DNA of 64,000 nucleotides from Clostridiales bacterium DTU070 (GTDB lineage: Bacteria > Bacillota > Clostridia > DSM-8532). The position numbers were made by a program, and so were the translations under genes. Below are positions 44,952 through 55,098 of this stretch, piece by piece. Position 1 is the first letter of the stretch. Each line of letters opens with the position of its first letter. The notes beneath the pieces were generated by a model, which saw only the letters and a program-made list of their open reading frames with translations, was not told the DNA's origin and made no database searches. The stretch lies in NCBI GenBank assembly GCA_001513105.1, contig LFSH01000026.1:1-64000 (forward strand), in the 5' to 3' direction.

Positions 44952-45986
44952 ATGGCCTGTTCAGAAATAAATATTTTTGATTTGGAACTTGATGAATTGA
45001 AAAATGAAGTTACGGCGCTTGGCGAGCCCGGCTACAGGGCAAAGCAGGTCTGGCAGTGGATTTACCAGGGAGTTGCAAGTTTTGACGAAATGACAAACCT
45101 GCCGAAGACTTTCCGCGATAAGCTGAAAGCCCGCTTTTATATCGGAGGAGTCAGTGTAGCAAGCAAACTTGTATCCGAAAAGGACGGAACAAGGAAATAC
45201 CTTTTTGCGCTGAATGACGGAAAGGTTATTGAAAGCAACAGCGTTTGCCTGTCAACCCAGGTGGGATGCCGTATGGGATGCAGTTTCTGTGCATCGTCGA
45301 AACTCGGAATCGACAGGAACCTGTCGATAGGCGAAATGGTTGCACAGGTCATTGAAATACAGAAGGATACAGCAGAGAAGGTAAGCCATATAGTTTTAAT
45401 GGGAATAGGCGAGCCCTTTGACAATTATGATAACGTCGTCAGGTTTTTACGGAGAATGAACTCACCGGATACGCTTAACATAAGCTACAGAAGGATGACC
45501 GTATCCACCTGCGGACTTGTACCCGAAATTTTGAGATTTGCCGAGGAAGAGTTTCCGGTTAACCTGTCAGTTTCGCTGCATGCTCCGAATGATGAAATAA
45601 GGAAAACCATTATGCCCGTTGCAAGAAAATACTCAATTGACAAAATACTGGCAGCGTGTCATATTTATACTCAGAAGACCGGGAGAAGGATAACCTTTGA
45701 ATATACCCTGATCAGGAATGTCAATGACCGGACCGAACATGCAAAAGAGCTCGGGAAGAGACTGGCAGGCCTTTTGTGCCATGTTAATCTCATCCCCGTA
45801 AATATTGTTGAAGGAACGGGTTACTCGAAGAGCGATAAAGAAAAAGTGGAAAACTTTAAAAAAATAATTGAGGAATATGGATTACCGGTGACTGTCCGCA
45901 GGGAATTGGGCAGCGATATCGCTGCATCATGCGGCCAGTTGAGAAAAAGGCTGGTTGAAAGTGACGGGATGGTGGATAAACGGTGA
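44952..45986 (+). CDS. rlmN: Dual-specificity 23S rRNA / tRNA A2503/A37 C2-methyltransferase
   Basis: A radical SAM RNA methylase. The 4Fe-4S motif is GCRMGCSFCASS, the catalytic cysteine pair is completed by a C-terminal SCGQLR, and the family text GYRAKQVWQWIYQG is near the N-terminus. The length of 344 aa is typical. GGGAAGGGATT precedes ATG 44952. Its TGA overlaps the GTG of prpC (GGTGA). Confidence 0.97.
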   Translation: MACSEINIFDLELDELKNEVTALGEPGYRAKQVWQWIYQGVASFDEMTNLPKTFRDKLKARFYIGGVSVASKLVSEKDGTRKYLFALNDGKVIESNSVCLSTQVGCRMGCSFCASSKLGIDRNLSIGEMVAQVIEIQKDTAEKVSHIVLMGIGEPFDNYDNVVRFLRRMNSPDTLNISYRRMTVSTCGLVPEILRFAEEEFPVNLSVSLHAPNDEIRKTIMPVARKYSIDKILAACHIYTQKTGRRITFEYTLIRNVNDRTEHAKELGKRLAGLLCHVNLIPVNIVEGTGYSKSDKEKVENFKKIIEEYGLPVTVRRELGSDIAASCGQLRKRLVESDGMVDKR

Positions 45987-46717
45987 AATATGCGGCTATT
46001 AGCGATAAAGGGATCATCCGGGAACAGAATGAGGATTTCTGGAACATTGTCCTTGATATGAATGGTAATCCGCAGGCATATATTGTTGCTGACGGTATGG
46101 GAGGTCATCAGGCAGGTGATGTGGCAAGCAGGATGGCTGTGGAATCAATTTCCAATAGCATATGCTGTTACCTCGAGAACAGGGATGATGCAAAGTCTGT
46201 TGAGCAGATCCTGCAGGAAGCCATTGACGAAGCCAACGAGTCAATTTTCAGGTATGCAATGGACAACCTGGAAGGCTCGGGTATTGGTACAACCCTTACC
46301 GCAGGATTGCTTGACAACGGGAAACTTACAATAGCCCATATCGGAGACAGCTGTTTCTACCTAATCCGTAACGAGAAAATAGAAAAACTTACAAGGGATC
46401 ATTCCTTTGTCGGTGAACTGGTTGAGAAAGGGATACTTGACCAGGAGGAAGCAAGGGTTCATCCCTTAAGAAATCAGATTACACGGGCTTTGGGCTACGA
46501 AAAAGAGGTCCGGATTGATTTCTACAGCCTGGACGTAATGCCCGGCGACATATATCTTTTCTGTACGGACGGACTGACTATGAAACTTTCGGCAGATGAG
46601 TTACTGTCCATGCTTAAGGAAGAAAAGGATTTGAATATAATTCTGAAAAACATGGTTGAATTAGCCAATGAACGTGGCGGAGATGATAATATTACTGCTA
46701 TTGCTGTAAAAATATGA
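45983..46717 (+). CDS. prpC: PP2C-type protein phosphatase
   Basis: Removes phosphate from serine and threonine of PrkC and its targets. Metal-binding aspartates are in NEDFW, VADGMGGHQAGD, and GGDDNITAIAV at the C-terminus. The start is GTG 45983 in the rlmN stop. It is 33 bp before prkC, and the two form the usual opposing pair in spore germination and cell-wall signalling. Confidence 0.96.
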   Translation: MKYAAISDKGIIREQNEDFWNIVLDMNGNPQAYIVADGMGGHQAGDVASRMAVESISNSICCYLENRDDAKSVEQILQEAIDEANESIFRYAMDNLEGSGIGTTLTAGLLDNGKLTIAHIGDSCFYLIRNEKIEKLTRDHSFVGELVEKGILDQEEARVHPLRNQITRALGYEKEVRIDFYSLDVMPGDIYLFCTDGLTMKLSADELLSMLKEEKDLNIILKNMVELANERGGDDNITAIAVKI

Positions 46718-46749
46718 GTGGTGAGTAATTAGGAATTTGAGGTGCGGGA

Positions 46750-48756
46750 ATGACTGGAAAAGTTCTGAATAATCGGTATGAATTGGTTGAGAGAATAGGC
46801 GGCGGCGGCATGGCTGACGTATACAAGGCGAAATGCCGTGTATTAAAAAGATGGGTAGCAGTTAAAATATTAAAAGACGAATTTGTTAATGATGAAGAGT
46901 TCCTGGAACGTTTTGAAAGGGAGGCTTATGCTGCAGGCAGCCTGAACCATCCGAATATTGTATCAATTTATGATGTTGGAAGAGAAGGCAATATTCATTA
47001 TATTGTAATGGAATATATAGACGGTATAACTTTAAAGGAATATATCAGGCAAAACGGGGCACTCCCGTGGCAGGAAGCTGCAGAAATTGCAATTTCGGTT
47101 CTGAGTGCTCTTCACAAAGCGCACAGGCACGGCATTATACACCGGGATATTAAACCGCAGAATATATTAATGACATCGGATAATGTGCCGAAGGTTACCG
47201 ACTTTGGTATAGCCAGGGCGGCTTCAACGTCAACAATAACAATGAAGGTTGATACCGTGGGTTCGGTTCATTATTCGTCGCCGGAGCAGGCAAGGGGAGG
47301 ATATACCGACGAAAAATCCGATATTTATTCAGTAGGGGTGACCCTGTTTGAAATGCTTACGGGCAGGGTGCCCTTTGATGCCGATAATCCCGTTTCTGTA
47401 GCATTGAAGCATATTGAGGAAGAACCCCAGCCGCCGTCTAAGTTTGCGCCCGGTATACCCGAGGCGATGGATGAAATTGTTCTCCGTGCAATGAAAAAAT
47501 CAAAGACCGAACGTTATGACAGCGCGCTGCAGATGATTGCCGAGCTGGATCACCTTAAGAAAGGTGAGGCCTTTGAAAGAAACGGATACGAAACAGACCC
47601 TTATGCAACAAAAGTTATAGGGAGTTTGGAGGAGGAAGATTTGGCTGGTAAAAATAACCGGAACAGAAAAAAGAATAAAAAGAAGGCAAACGAAAAGAAA
47701 TCAACGAAAAAAGGCATCCTGATTGCATCGGTATATATTTTGCTGATAGGCCTTATAGTAGGCGGAATGTGGCTTGCGTACGACCGGATTGTCAGGGACG
47801 TTGTCGGGGCAATCCTTGCACCGAAAAAGCAGCCTGTTGAGGTAATCAGCTATATCGGTATGAGTATAGAAAAAGCGATAGCCGATTTGGAGGCAAAGAA
47901 CCTTCCGTATATTGAACCCGTTTATGAATACCATGAAACCGTTCCGAAGGGAATAGTTATAGAGCAGAAACCCACGGCAGGTATTTCAATTATGCCCGGA
48001 AAGGATGCGATGACAAAGGTTGAGCTTGTAGTCAGCAATGGCCCGAAACAGGTTGAAATTCCAACCGACATAAAATTCGCCGACTATGTCGAGGTTGAAA
48101 TCCGTCTCAGGGATGAACTGAACCTGAAACCGAGGGAAGTTGCCGAGTACAGCGATGAAGTAGCAGAAGGAAGAGTAATAAGGACCGAACCTGAAATGGG
48201 TTCAGTTGTAGCCGTCGGAAGTGAAGTTATAATATACAGGAGCCTTGGTCCTGAACTGAAGGATGTTGTTGTGCCTGATTTAACAGGAAATACAATGGAT
48301 GAAGCAAGGCACAAGATCCTGACGCAGAACCTGAGCATTGGAAAGATATTCCCTGAAGGCCGGGAAGGCTATAAGGGCAGGATAATAGATCAGGAGCCGA
48401 AAGCCGGGACAACCGTTAAGGAACTGACTGCGATAAACCTCTATTTCGGTGATGAACAGTCCCCGACAGGAGGTGACGGAAGCGGAACAGGTATCGATCC
48501 CACAGGCAGTATCAGGGTAACCAGGAATATATATTTACCTCCGGGAAAGACCTTCGGGGACAAGGTGGAAGTGGTTGCATACTATACCGCAGAGGACACC
48601 GGGGATGAGATGATCTTCTTACAGAGAATCACCCTTAATAAAACTGATTTTCCGCATCACATTACTGTGCCCGTAACTCCCGGTGTAAAAACAACATTGA
48701 TTGTGTATATGGACGGTGAGTTTCAGTATGAAGAGGAAGTTCTTATTCAGCAATAG
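46750..48756 (+). CDS. prkC: Serine/threonine protein kinase with PASTA domains
   Basis: Senses muropeptides with its outside part and phosphorylates cytoplasmic proteins. The kinase domain (residues 10-270) has GGGGMADVY, the lysine of VAVKIL, HRDIKPQNI, DFGIARA and the activation-loop threonine repeats. A basic stretch and one membrane helix follow (about 317-338), and then three PASTA units (about 355-560). About 90 further residues form a C-terminal extension (LPPGKTFGDKVEVVAYYT) beyond the PASTA units. 668 aa in all, start ATG 46750. Confidence 0.96.
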   Translation: MTGKVLNNRYELVERIGGGGMADVYKAKCRVLKRWVAVKILKDEFVNDEEFLERFEREAYAAGSLNHPNIVSIYDVGREGNIHYIVMEYIDGITLKEYIRQNGALPWQEAAEIAISVLSALHKAHRHGIIHRDIKPQNILMTSDNVPKVTDFGIARAASTSTITMKVDTVGSVHYSSPEQARGGYTDEKSDIYSVGVTLFEMLTGRVPFDADNPVSVALKHIEEEPQPPSKFAPGIPEAMDEIVLRAMKKSKTERYDSALQMIAELDHLKKGEAFERNGYETDPYATKVIGSLEEEDLAGKNNRNRKKNKKKANEKKSTKKGILIASVYILLIGLIVGGMWLAYDRIVRDVVGAILAPKKQPVEVISYIGMSIEKAIADLEAKNLPYIEPVYEYHETVPKGIVIEQKPTAGISIMPGKDAMTKVELVVSNGPKQVEIPTDIKFADYVEVEIRLRDELNLKPREVAEYSDEVAEGRVIRTEPEMGSVVAVGSEVIIYRSLGPELKDVVVPDLTGNTMDEARHKILTQNLSIGKIFPEGREGYKGRIIDQEPKAGTTVKELTAINLYFGDEQSPTGGDGSGTGIDPTGSIRVTRNIYLPPGKTFGDKVEVVAYYTAEDTGDEMIFLQRITLNKTDFPHHITVPVTPGVKTTLIVYMDGEFQYEEEVLIQQ

Positions 48757-48774
48757 TGAAATGGAGGAGTATTT

Positions 48775-49659
48775 TTGCCAAGAGGCTTAATCCTGAAGGG
48801 CGTTGGGGGATTTTACACCGTAGAATGCGGCAGCGGAACATATGAATGCAGAACAAGGGGAGTTTTCAGAAAAAAAGGCATAACACCGCTTCCCGGTGAT
48901 TTTGTAAATTTCTCAATTACCGATGAATCGGCGCGCGAAGGCTGGATCGAGGAAATTGAACCGAGACAGAATTTCTTTATACGGCCTCCCGTTGCAAATG
49001 TAAATCAAATAGCCGTTGTGCTTGCAAAAACATCCCCTGAACCCGATTTTCTGCTTGTGGACAAACTGCTTGTTACTGCCGAGAAAAACGGCATAACACC
49101 GCTTATCGTTATAAACAAGATTGATTTGATAGATGATAAAGAACTGTCAGAGGTAAAGGATATCTACAAAAGTACCGGATACCAGGTTGTAGCAATAAGT
49201 AAGGTCGGAAAACAGGGCTATGATGAACTTCATGAAAAGCTGAAAGGGTATCGTACGGTATTTGCAGGACAGTCAGGTGTTGGTAAATCCACTATTCTGA
49301 ATAACATAATGGATTCGTGGGTTATGGAGACCGGGGATATGAGCAGGATTCAGAGAGGCCGGCATACAACACGGCATGTTCAGCTGCTGTCCCTGGACAA
49401 TGACGGTTACGTTGTAGATACTCCCGGGTTTAGCTCAATGTCACTGGAAGGTATTGAATACAGCGAACTGTCATCAATGTATCCCGAGTTCAACAGGGCT
49501 GAAGGCCGGTGTAAATTCAACAGCTGCAGCCACATTAAGGAACCCGGCTGTGCAATAAAGGATTCGGTCCATGCAGGCGGGATATCAAGGATAAGATATG
49601 AATGCTACCAGAGATTGTATGAGGAGTTGAAATTACAATATGAAAACAGATACAGATAA
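48775..49659 (+). CDS. rsgA: Small ribosomal subunit biogenesis GTPase
   Basis: A permuted GTPase that checks 30S maturation. An OB fold (residues 1-65) comes first; the GTPase has NKIDL, GQSGVGKST and DTPGFSS. The C-terminal zinc finger C-x4-C-x-H-x5-C reads RCKFNSCSHIKEPGC. The start is TTG 48775 after GGAGGAG; no ATG is available. Its last 20 nt overlap rpe. Confidence 0.96.
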   Translation: MPRGLILKGVGGFYTVECGSGTYECRTRGVFRKKGITPLPGDFVNFSITDESAREGWIEEIEPRQNFFIRPPVANVNQIAVVLAKTSPEPDFLLVDKLLVTAEKNGITPLIVINKIDLIDDKELSEVKDIYKSTGYQVVAISKVGKQGYDELHEKLKGYRTVFAGQSGVGKSTILNNIMDSWVMETGDMSRIQRGRHTTRHVQLLSLDNDGYVVDTPGFSSMSLEGIEYSELSSMYPEFNRAEGRCKFNSCSHIKEPGCAIKDSVHAGGISRIRYECYQRLYEELKLQYENRYR

Positions 49660-50332
49660 CAGCCGGATAATTATTGCACCATCAATTCTGTCCGCTGATT
49701 TCACGCGGTTGAAGGATGCATTGGATATAATAAAGGATGCAGGAGGAGACTGGGTACATATAGATGTTATGGACGGGCATTTTGTTCCTAACCTTACAAT
49801 AGGCCCGCCTGTAGTAGAGTCCATACGAAAGCAGACCGACCTGTTCCTTGACGTCCATTTGATGGTTGAAAAGCCCGAACTTCTCCTTGATGCTTTTATT
49901 GATGCAGGAGCTGATATGATAACTGTGCATGCAGAGGCATGCGCCCATTTGGACCGGACACTGAATGTTATACGTAAAGCCGGGGTCAGGGCCGGTGTTG
50001 CGCTGAATCCGGCAACCCCGTTAAGTGTCCTGGATTATGTACTGGACATCGTTGATATGATACTGATAATGACGGTAAATCCGGGCTTCGGCGGACAGAA
50101 ATACATACCCGGGATGACAGGAAAAATAAAAGCCCTCCGTGAAAGGATAAATAAATGCAATCCCGGTGTTCTTCTGCAGATAGACGGAGGGATAAGCACC
50201 GATAATATAGCCGAAGTGACAGCTGCGGGAGCAAATGTTATAATTGCAGGCTCGGCATTTTTCAATGCCCCAGATAAAGCCCGTTTTGTTTCGGAGCTAA
50301 GAGAAAATTCAGCTTTTAGCGGAAAGATATGA
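49640..50332 (+). CDS. rpe: Ribulose-phosphate 3-epimerase
   Basis: A TIM-barrel epimerase of the pentose phosphate pathway. Motifs are APSILSADF, HIDVMDGHFVPNLTIGP and MTVNPGFGGQ, plus DGGIS near the end. The 230 aa include seven or eight extra residues at the N-terminus (MKTDTDNS), and internal GTG/ATT starts are possible. It is translationally coupled to rsgA by overlap. Confidence 0.95.
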   Translation: MKTDTDNSRIIIAPSILSADFTRLKDALDIIKDAGGDWVHIDVMDGHFVPNLTIGPPVVESIRKQTDLFLDVHLMVEKPELLLDAFIDAGADMITVHAEACAHLDRTLNVIRKAGVRAGVALNPATPLSVLDYVLDIVDMILIMTVNPGFGGQKYIPGMTGKIKALRERINKCNPGVLLQIDGGISTDNIAEVTAAGANVIIAGSAFFNAPDKARFVSELRENSAFSGKI

Positions 50333-50335
50333 ACC

Positions 50336-50971
50336 ATGAATGTGTTTGTTATAGGTAATGGAAAGGTTGAATCCATTGAAATCATAAAAGAATATTCCGG
50401 GAAATCAGATCTTGTCATATGTGCCGACGGCGGGGCTAAGTACCTGTACCAGGCCGGTATAAGGCCTCATATTCTTGTAGGGGACTTTGATTCGATTGAC
50501 CCCGCGTTAAGAAAGTTTTACCATGATACCGGTACTGAAATAATTAAGTTTCCAAGGCATAAGGACTATACCGATATGGAACTGGCCCTGGACATAGCGC
50601 TGCAAAAGGGTGCGACCAGGGTCTATATTACCGGTGCCACTGGTACAAGGCTGGATCACACCCTTTCAAACATCCAGCTGCTTCACAAACTTGCGGATGT
50701 AGGTGTTGAAGGGGTTATAATAAACATGAACAATTATATCCACATGGTGACCGATCATATCGAACTTCAGAAAAGAGAAGGCTTTTTCCTGTCGCTTATA
50801 CCTGCAACGCCGAAAGTTGAGGGTATTACGACGAAAGGGCTGGCATATCCGCTTAAGGAGGCGGAAATGGTGATGGGTACAGGCCTCGGAATCAGTAATG
50901 AATTTACCTCGGACAAGGCCGAGGTAACCGTTAAAAAAGGACGTCTTTATGCCATTGTTTCAAGGGATTAA
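50336..50971 (+). CDS. thiN: Thiamine pyrophosphokinase
   Basis: Makes thiamine diphosphate from thiamine. The N-terminal half has ADGGAKYL and GDFDSID, and the central HKDYTDMELAL and TGATGTRLDHTL bind ATP and thiamine. The 211 aa are normal. The gene ends the block and overlaps by 4 bp the end of the convergent minus-strand gene. A small CCGGGT/ACCCGG hairpin (50973-50992) lies just after the stop. Confidence 0.94.
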   Translation: MNVFVIGNGKVESIEIIKEYSGKSDLVICADGGAKYLYQAGIRPHILVGDFDSIDPALRKFYHDTGTEIIKFPRHKDYTDMELALDIALQKGATRVYITGATGTRLDHTLSNIQLLHKLADVGVEGVIINMNNYIHMVTDHIELQKREGFFLSLIPATPKVEGITTKGLAYPLKEAEMVMGTGLGISNEFTSDKAEVTVKKGRLYAIVSRD

Positions 50972-53475
50972 ACCGGGTATATCATAACCCGGCCCAAAAG
51001 TCCCGACCTGAGCCGCTTTCTGTCGTATGCAGCCATATGGGCAAACCGTTTTGAGTACCTTTTCTTTTCGGCTTCAATGGTACCAGCAACCTCGTTTGCA
51101 CCTGTGTTGTATACTTCAATTTCAAGCTTGTGTTTCCCTCTGCCCAGTCCTGACAGAACCAGTTCATAAGGCCTGTATGCTACTCTTCCGGCTTCCTTTC
51201 CGTCAACATGGACTATTGCGTGGTAGTGGAGCCCGGGCATACTGAGTATTGCTTCGGCTTTATCGGAATCATAATCGAAATAGGAAGTGTATTTCATTGA
51301 TCCCGAGTATTCAGGCCAGCCGAGGCTTGCCCAGTCGGGGAGATCCCTGCCGTCAGGAGCCGTCTCCGTGTTGTCAGGAAGCAGTATACGCCAGTCACAG
51401 GGTTCGATACCGTTCTCCCTTTTGCGTTCCGGAGCGGTATTCAAAGCATCCACCGAACCTTTTTTGTCCGCGATGAACACTTTCAGACCGCAGCCATCGA
51501 ACCTTGCCGGGAACCTGAAAGACCCGCCCGCAGAAACAGGGGTTAAGCTGCCGTCTGTAAGGTTAGCCTCGTACAAAACACCTGTGTCGCTGATGCATAT
51601 TTCGGTTTCAGTATCCTGCGGCGATTCATTCAGCAGCATATAAACCGTTTTGTCCCTGCCGATTCTTGTACAGAGGGATATGCTGCTTTGCGGAGTAATT
51701 GAAACAGGGTGGCTGATAAGGCTCTTCAGCGACGAAAGCTCGCTTGACAGTATTGCTTCCTGTTCCAGCAGCGGATTGTACCTGAATACCGATATAATTC
51801 TTCCGCCTGATTTTCTGAATGATTTCAGCTTATCGGCTATGCCACTCTTAATTGTACAGTTCGGAGGCAGGATTATTGTGTCTATAATATGCCCCGAACC
51901 GGTAAGGAACCCGCCTTCGGCCAATTCGAGGGAAAGGATTGCTTCATCCCAGATATAGTCAAAATCACAGGGCATATACGTTAATTCCCGTGCAATATCA
52001 TTAACCCATTCCCAGATAAACCTCTCGGCATTATTGACAGTGAGCTGGCCTATGCTGAGCTGGGCGCGGTATAAATCATAGCACGGCACATAAACAGCGG
52101 TGTTTGCGGCAGGCATACCATAGCATGATATGGCTGACGCAGCTGCCATGCGATTGTATATTAGTTTCCCGAAAGGTTCCTGGAGCATGTGATTGGGCAT
52201 CTGCGGGCTTTCAGCAGGAGTGTCCGGGCTGTTGTTCGAATACATCAGGTGAAATTCATCAATCCCGCGTATTACCTGGTGGTCGGTTATATATCTCATT
52301 AAATCTCCGGTAAGTCCCTGTCCCATCCCTGCGAAGGTTTCGGAAACGGCATGCTTTCTGCCTGAAATCCTTTTTACAGAACCTGCGTACCTGGGAAAAT
52401 CGGTAAACACGCCCGGTTCAATCTGCGCCCAGATTACGTCTATCGCAGGCCTGTCGTTGTGTTTCATGTTCCTGAAGAAATGCCCGCTTATTGTATTAAG
52501 TGTATTAAGGTGATGATCCAGGTCCATATGCCCGGAAAGCTCAACCCCGTGTTCGCCGCACCATTTTTTCAGGACGCCGTAAAAACCGTCTGCAACCATG
52601 TCGGTATATACGTCAAAAAAATCATCAGTCTCCTCTTTTACGGCATGCTGGTTATCCCTGATGTTCGCAAGAAGGTACGGCAGCGTTTCGGCAAGGTCAT
52701 ATCCCTTCTTTTCCCGGAACTCGTCAAAAAGTTTTTCAGTATACGGGAATTCAAACCTAAGGTATGGTTCGTCGTAGAAAAAACCCTTTATAACATCACC
52801 GAAATACTCTGAAAACCTTTGATAATACATGTCATGCATGAGGTTTGTAAACTTCCGGGCAGCCCCTGGATTCAGCATGTCTATGCAGGACATCGCAGGA
52901 TCTCCCGGGTATGATTTGCATGAGGATTTTGAGGCATGCTCATCGTAATCCCATGAAACCACAACAATGCGGACATGGTCGTCCACGCATGCGTATTCGA
53001 AAGTATCTCCCGGTTTTGCTTTAATCCTTTCAAAGGCGTTATTCACCAGTATGCCCGCCGAAACCAGTTTGCCGGGCATTGTAAGAGTTATATGCTCTCC
53101 TTTTTTCAGCAGAATGTTATGTGAAATAACGAGCTTTTTCGCCCTGTATGAATCCTCGGTGCAAACCAGGCCGCCCGCCGTTCCGCTGGGGTATCCCCAG
53201 TCATCGAATATCCACACTTCGAGACCTTCTTCCCTGGCGGTTTTAAATGCCGTTTCATAGGCGTCAAGCAGCATGTTAATCCATTCGTCATTGGCACGGC
53301 CGATACAGTCCGATGCTATTATTATATTGAAGCCACGAAAGCCCTGCCTTTTGCACCATTTCACCCAGTTACGGATGCTTTCATGGCTTTCATGGGCTTT
53401 TATCCCGAAAAAGGCCAGTGGCCTGTGCCTGTTCAGTTCAAGATTAAGGTATTTGTCAAGTTTTGCGGGTTCCAT
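50968..53475 (-). CDS. GH106-like glycoside hydrolase (835 aa)
   Basis: A large, probably cytoplasmic hydrolase with no signal peptide. The N-terminal barrel has WIFDDWGYPSGTAGG, the hallmark of GH106-like alpha-L-rhamnosidase relatives, and FFYDEPYLRFEFP and SGHMDLDHH as probable active-site segments. The C-terminus (from about residue 690) looks like a galactose-binding beta sandwich of the GH2-type. The substrate is not certain; plant rhamnosides are plausible. GGAAGGTGAG precedes ATG 53475. Single gene with its own promoter. Confidence 0.75.
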   Translation of the reverse strand: MEPAKLDKYLNLELNRHRPLAFFGIKAHESHESIRNWVKWCKRQGFRGFNIIIASDCIGRANDEWINMLLDAYETAFKTAREEGLEVWIFDDWGYPSGTAGGLVCTEDSYRAKKLVISHNILLKKGEHITLTMPGKLVSAGILVNNAFERIKAKPGDTFEYACVDDHVRIVVVSWDYDEHASKSSCKSYPGDPAMSCIDMLNPGAARKFTNLMHDMYYQRFSEYFGDVIKGFFYDEPYLRFEFPYTEKLFDEFREKKGYDLAETLPYLLANIRDNQHAVKEETDDFFDVYTDMVADGFYGVLKKWCGEHGVELSGHMDLDHHLNTLNTISGHFFRNMKHNDRPAIDVIWAQIEPGVFTDFPRYAGSVKRISGRKHAVSETFAGMGQGLTGDLMRYITDHQVIRGIDEFHLMYSNNSPDTPAESPQMPNHMLQEPFGKLIYNRMAAASAISCYGMPAANTAVYVPCYDLYRAQLSIGQLTVNNAERFIWEWVNDIARELTYMPCDFDYIWDEAILSLELAEGGFLTGSGHIIDTIILPPNCTIKSGIADKLKSFRKSGGRIISVFRYNPLLEQEAILSSELSSLKSLISHPVSITPQSSISLCTRIGRDKTVYMLLNESPQDTETEICISDTGVLYEANLTDGSLTPVSAGGSFRFPARFDGCGLKVFIADKKGSVDALNTAPERKRENGIEPCDWRILLPDNTETAPDGRDLPDWASLGWPEYSGSMKYTSYFDYDSDKAEAILSMPGLHYHAIVHVDGKEAGRVAYRPYELVLSGLGRGKHKLEIEVYNTGANEVAGTIEAEKKRYSKRFAHMAAYDRKRLRSGLLGRVMIYPV

Positions 53476-53511
53476 AAGCTCACCTTCCGGATAATGATGT
53501 ATGTAAATCCT

Positions 53512-53539
53512 ATTATATCACTTTTATCCATGTACTCAA
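53512..53539 (-). promoter_or_regulatory. Promoter of the GH106-like gene
   Basis: On the minus strand TTGAGT (complement of 53534-53539), 16 bp, TATAAT (complement of 53512-53517). Confidence 0.65.
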
Positions 53540-53752
53540 AAAGTTTGGCCAAAAAACAGCATAACCCCTTTTACAGGGATGCGAAATTTTTCCGGAAGCA
53601 TCATCTTTACGGCAGGAGGTTTTCCCGGTATATGGCTGCGCTTGCTCCGCAGCTTCGAAATTATACGGCCGGGAGCAAAAAATGTAAAAAGCAAGGCATT
53701 AACAGGCATTTGAAACATAAAATCAAATAGAAAATAAAATGCGGGGGATATT

Positions 53753-54847
53753 GTGAAACGGTTTATTCTTTCTGTTGACGGCGGCGGAATCCGCGGTATA
53801 GTCCCGGCGTTTTTCCTGGCTGAGCTCAAAAAGGTTCTTGAAAAAAACGGTGTGAAAAAGCCATACCATCAAGTTTTTGACATTATTGCAGGAACATCGA
53901 CGGGCGGCCTGATAACTCTTGCGCTAACCGTTCCCCTTTACAGGGACAGGGACGGGGATTTATATGATATGAACGGCGGTGTATCTGCCGGGAAATTGCC
54001 CGAATTGTACAGGATGTTTGGTGACAGGGTGTTCCCCGGGAACAGGAACAGGGTGAGAAAACTTGTAAGGCAGGTATTTACAAGCAAGTACAGTCCTGAT
54101 CCGTTCAGGGAGGTTCTGACCGAAATCTTTAAAAACCATACCGTCAGGGAGTCGTTGACAAATGTACTGATTACGGCTTTCGACATGAAAACAATGCAGC
54201 CGGTTTTCATTAAAAAAAGGCCGCCTGATGCGGGCGGGGATACCGATCCCGATTTCTATACGGTGGATGCGGCATTATCAACAGCAGCAGTTCCTACTTA
54301 CTTCCCTCCGGTATATGCCGGCCATGCTGACAGTATCGGTGACAGCTACTGCCTTATAGACGGCGGTATTTTTTGCATAAATCCCGCAATGAGCGCATTT
54401 ATTGAAGCCCGGAAGATTTTCCCCGGCAGCAGCGAATATATTATTCTGTCGCTGGGCACAGGGTATAAAAAAGAAGAGTATAAGACGGATAATATACGGA
54501 ACTGGGGATTTTTCAACTGGATCGCCCCATGGCTTGGAGTACCGCTGATTACCGCTGTAGGTGAGGGACAAAAAATAAGTACAAATCACATGCTGAAAAA
54601 ATTGCCTCAGGTTAGGCTTTTCCGCTTTGATGTTGATCTTGGCAGTGAGAAGGCGGGAATTGATGACGGAAGTGCCGGCAATATAGAGTATTTGCTCAAA
54701 AAGGGCAGGGAAATGTGGAATGCAAATAAAAGTCAAATCAATGAACTTGTAAGATTAATAGCCTGCAACGAAAAGCAAAAACCGGGAATAAGGTCTTTTA
54801 CATGTAATGAACCCATGACCCGTTATAATATTAAACTGGCTAAGTAA
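53753..54847 (+). CDS. Patatin-like phospholipase (CapV-like)
   Basis: A lipid acyl hydrolase of 364 aa. The oxyanion loop DGGGIRGI is at residues 9-16, the nucleophile S49 is in GTSTGG, and the partner D203 is in DGG, so the dyad is complete. Its single-domain layout is like that of the patatin effectors of CBASS defence systems, but no nucleotide cyclase gene lies near it, so a metabolic role is as likely. GTG 53753 has GCGGGGG 8 nt upstream. Standing alone between two carbohydrate genes. Confidence 0.88.
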   Translation: MKRFILSVDGGGIRGIVPAFFLAELKKVLEKNGVKKPYHQVFDIIAGTSTGGLITLALTVPLYRDRDGDLYDMNGGVSAGKLPELYRMFGDRVFPGNRNRVRKLVRQVFTSKYSPDPFREVLTEIFKNHTVRESLTNVLITAFDMKTMQPVFIKKRPPDAGGDTDPDFYTVDAALSTAAVPTYFPPVYAGHADSIGDSYCLIDGGIFCINPAMSAFIEARKIFPGSSEYIILSLGTGYKKEEYKTDNIRNWGFFNWIAPWLGVPLITAVGEGQKISTNHMLKKLPQVRLFRFDVDLGSEKAGIDDGSAGNIEYLLKKGREMWNANKSQINELVRLIACNEKQKPGIRSFTCNEPMTRYNIKLAK

Positions 54848-55021
54848 AAACGGCTGCCGTGTTCTTTGGATATCAAACATTCGGGAAACATTTCGGTTCA
54901 CTTGCACAAGCACTTCTTTTACACTGTACTCTGCTGAAGGTTTTTCTGCATTGCACAATTTCTCTTTCAGGCAAGAGACAAATTAATTACAATTGCTTAT
55001 GTAATTCAAAATGGATTGTTG
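54848..55021. other. Intergenic region before the beta-mannosidase gene
   Basis: About 250 bp in all up to 55098. TATAAT at 55022-55027 is a probable -10 box for the next gene, but the -35 region is weak, which fits an activated promoter. Nothing else was recognised. Confidence 0.4.
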
Positions 55022-55098
55022 TATAATAGAGGAAGTGTATGACAGTCCATTTTTCTTTCTGCAACTGAGCGGCTGAAATTAAGACAGGAGGCTTTGTT

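Noticed and set aside
53753-54847. CBASS defence operon around the patatin
   Set aside because: No cyclase, ubiquitin-like or HORMA gene on either side; only carbohydrate genes.
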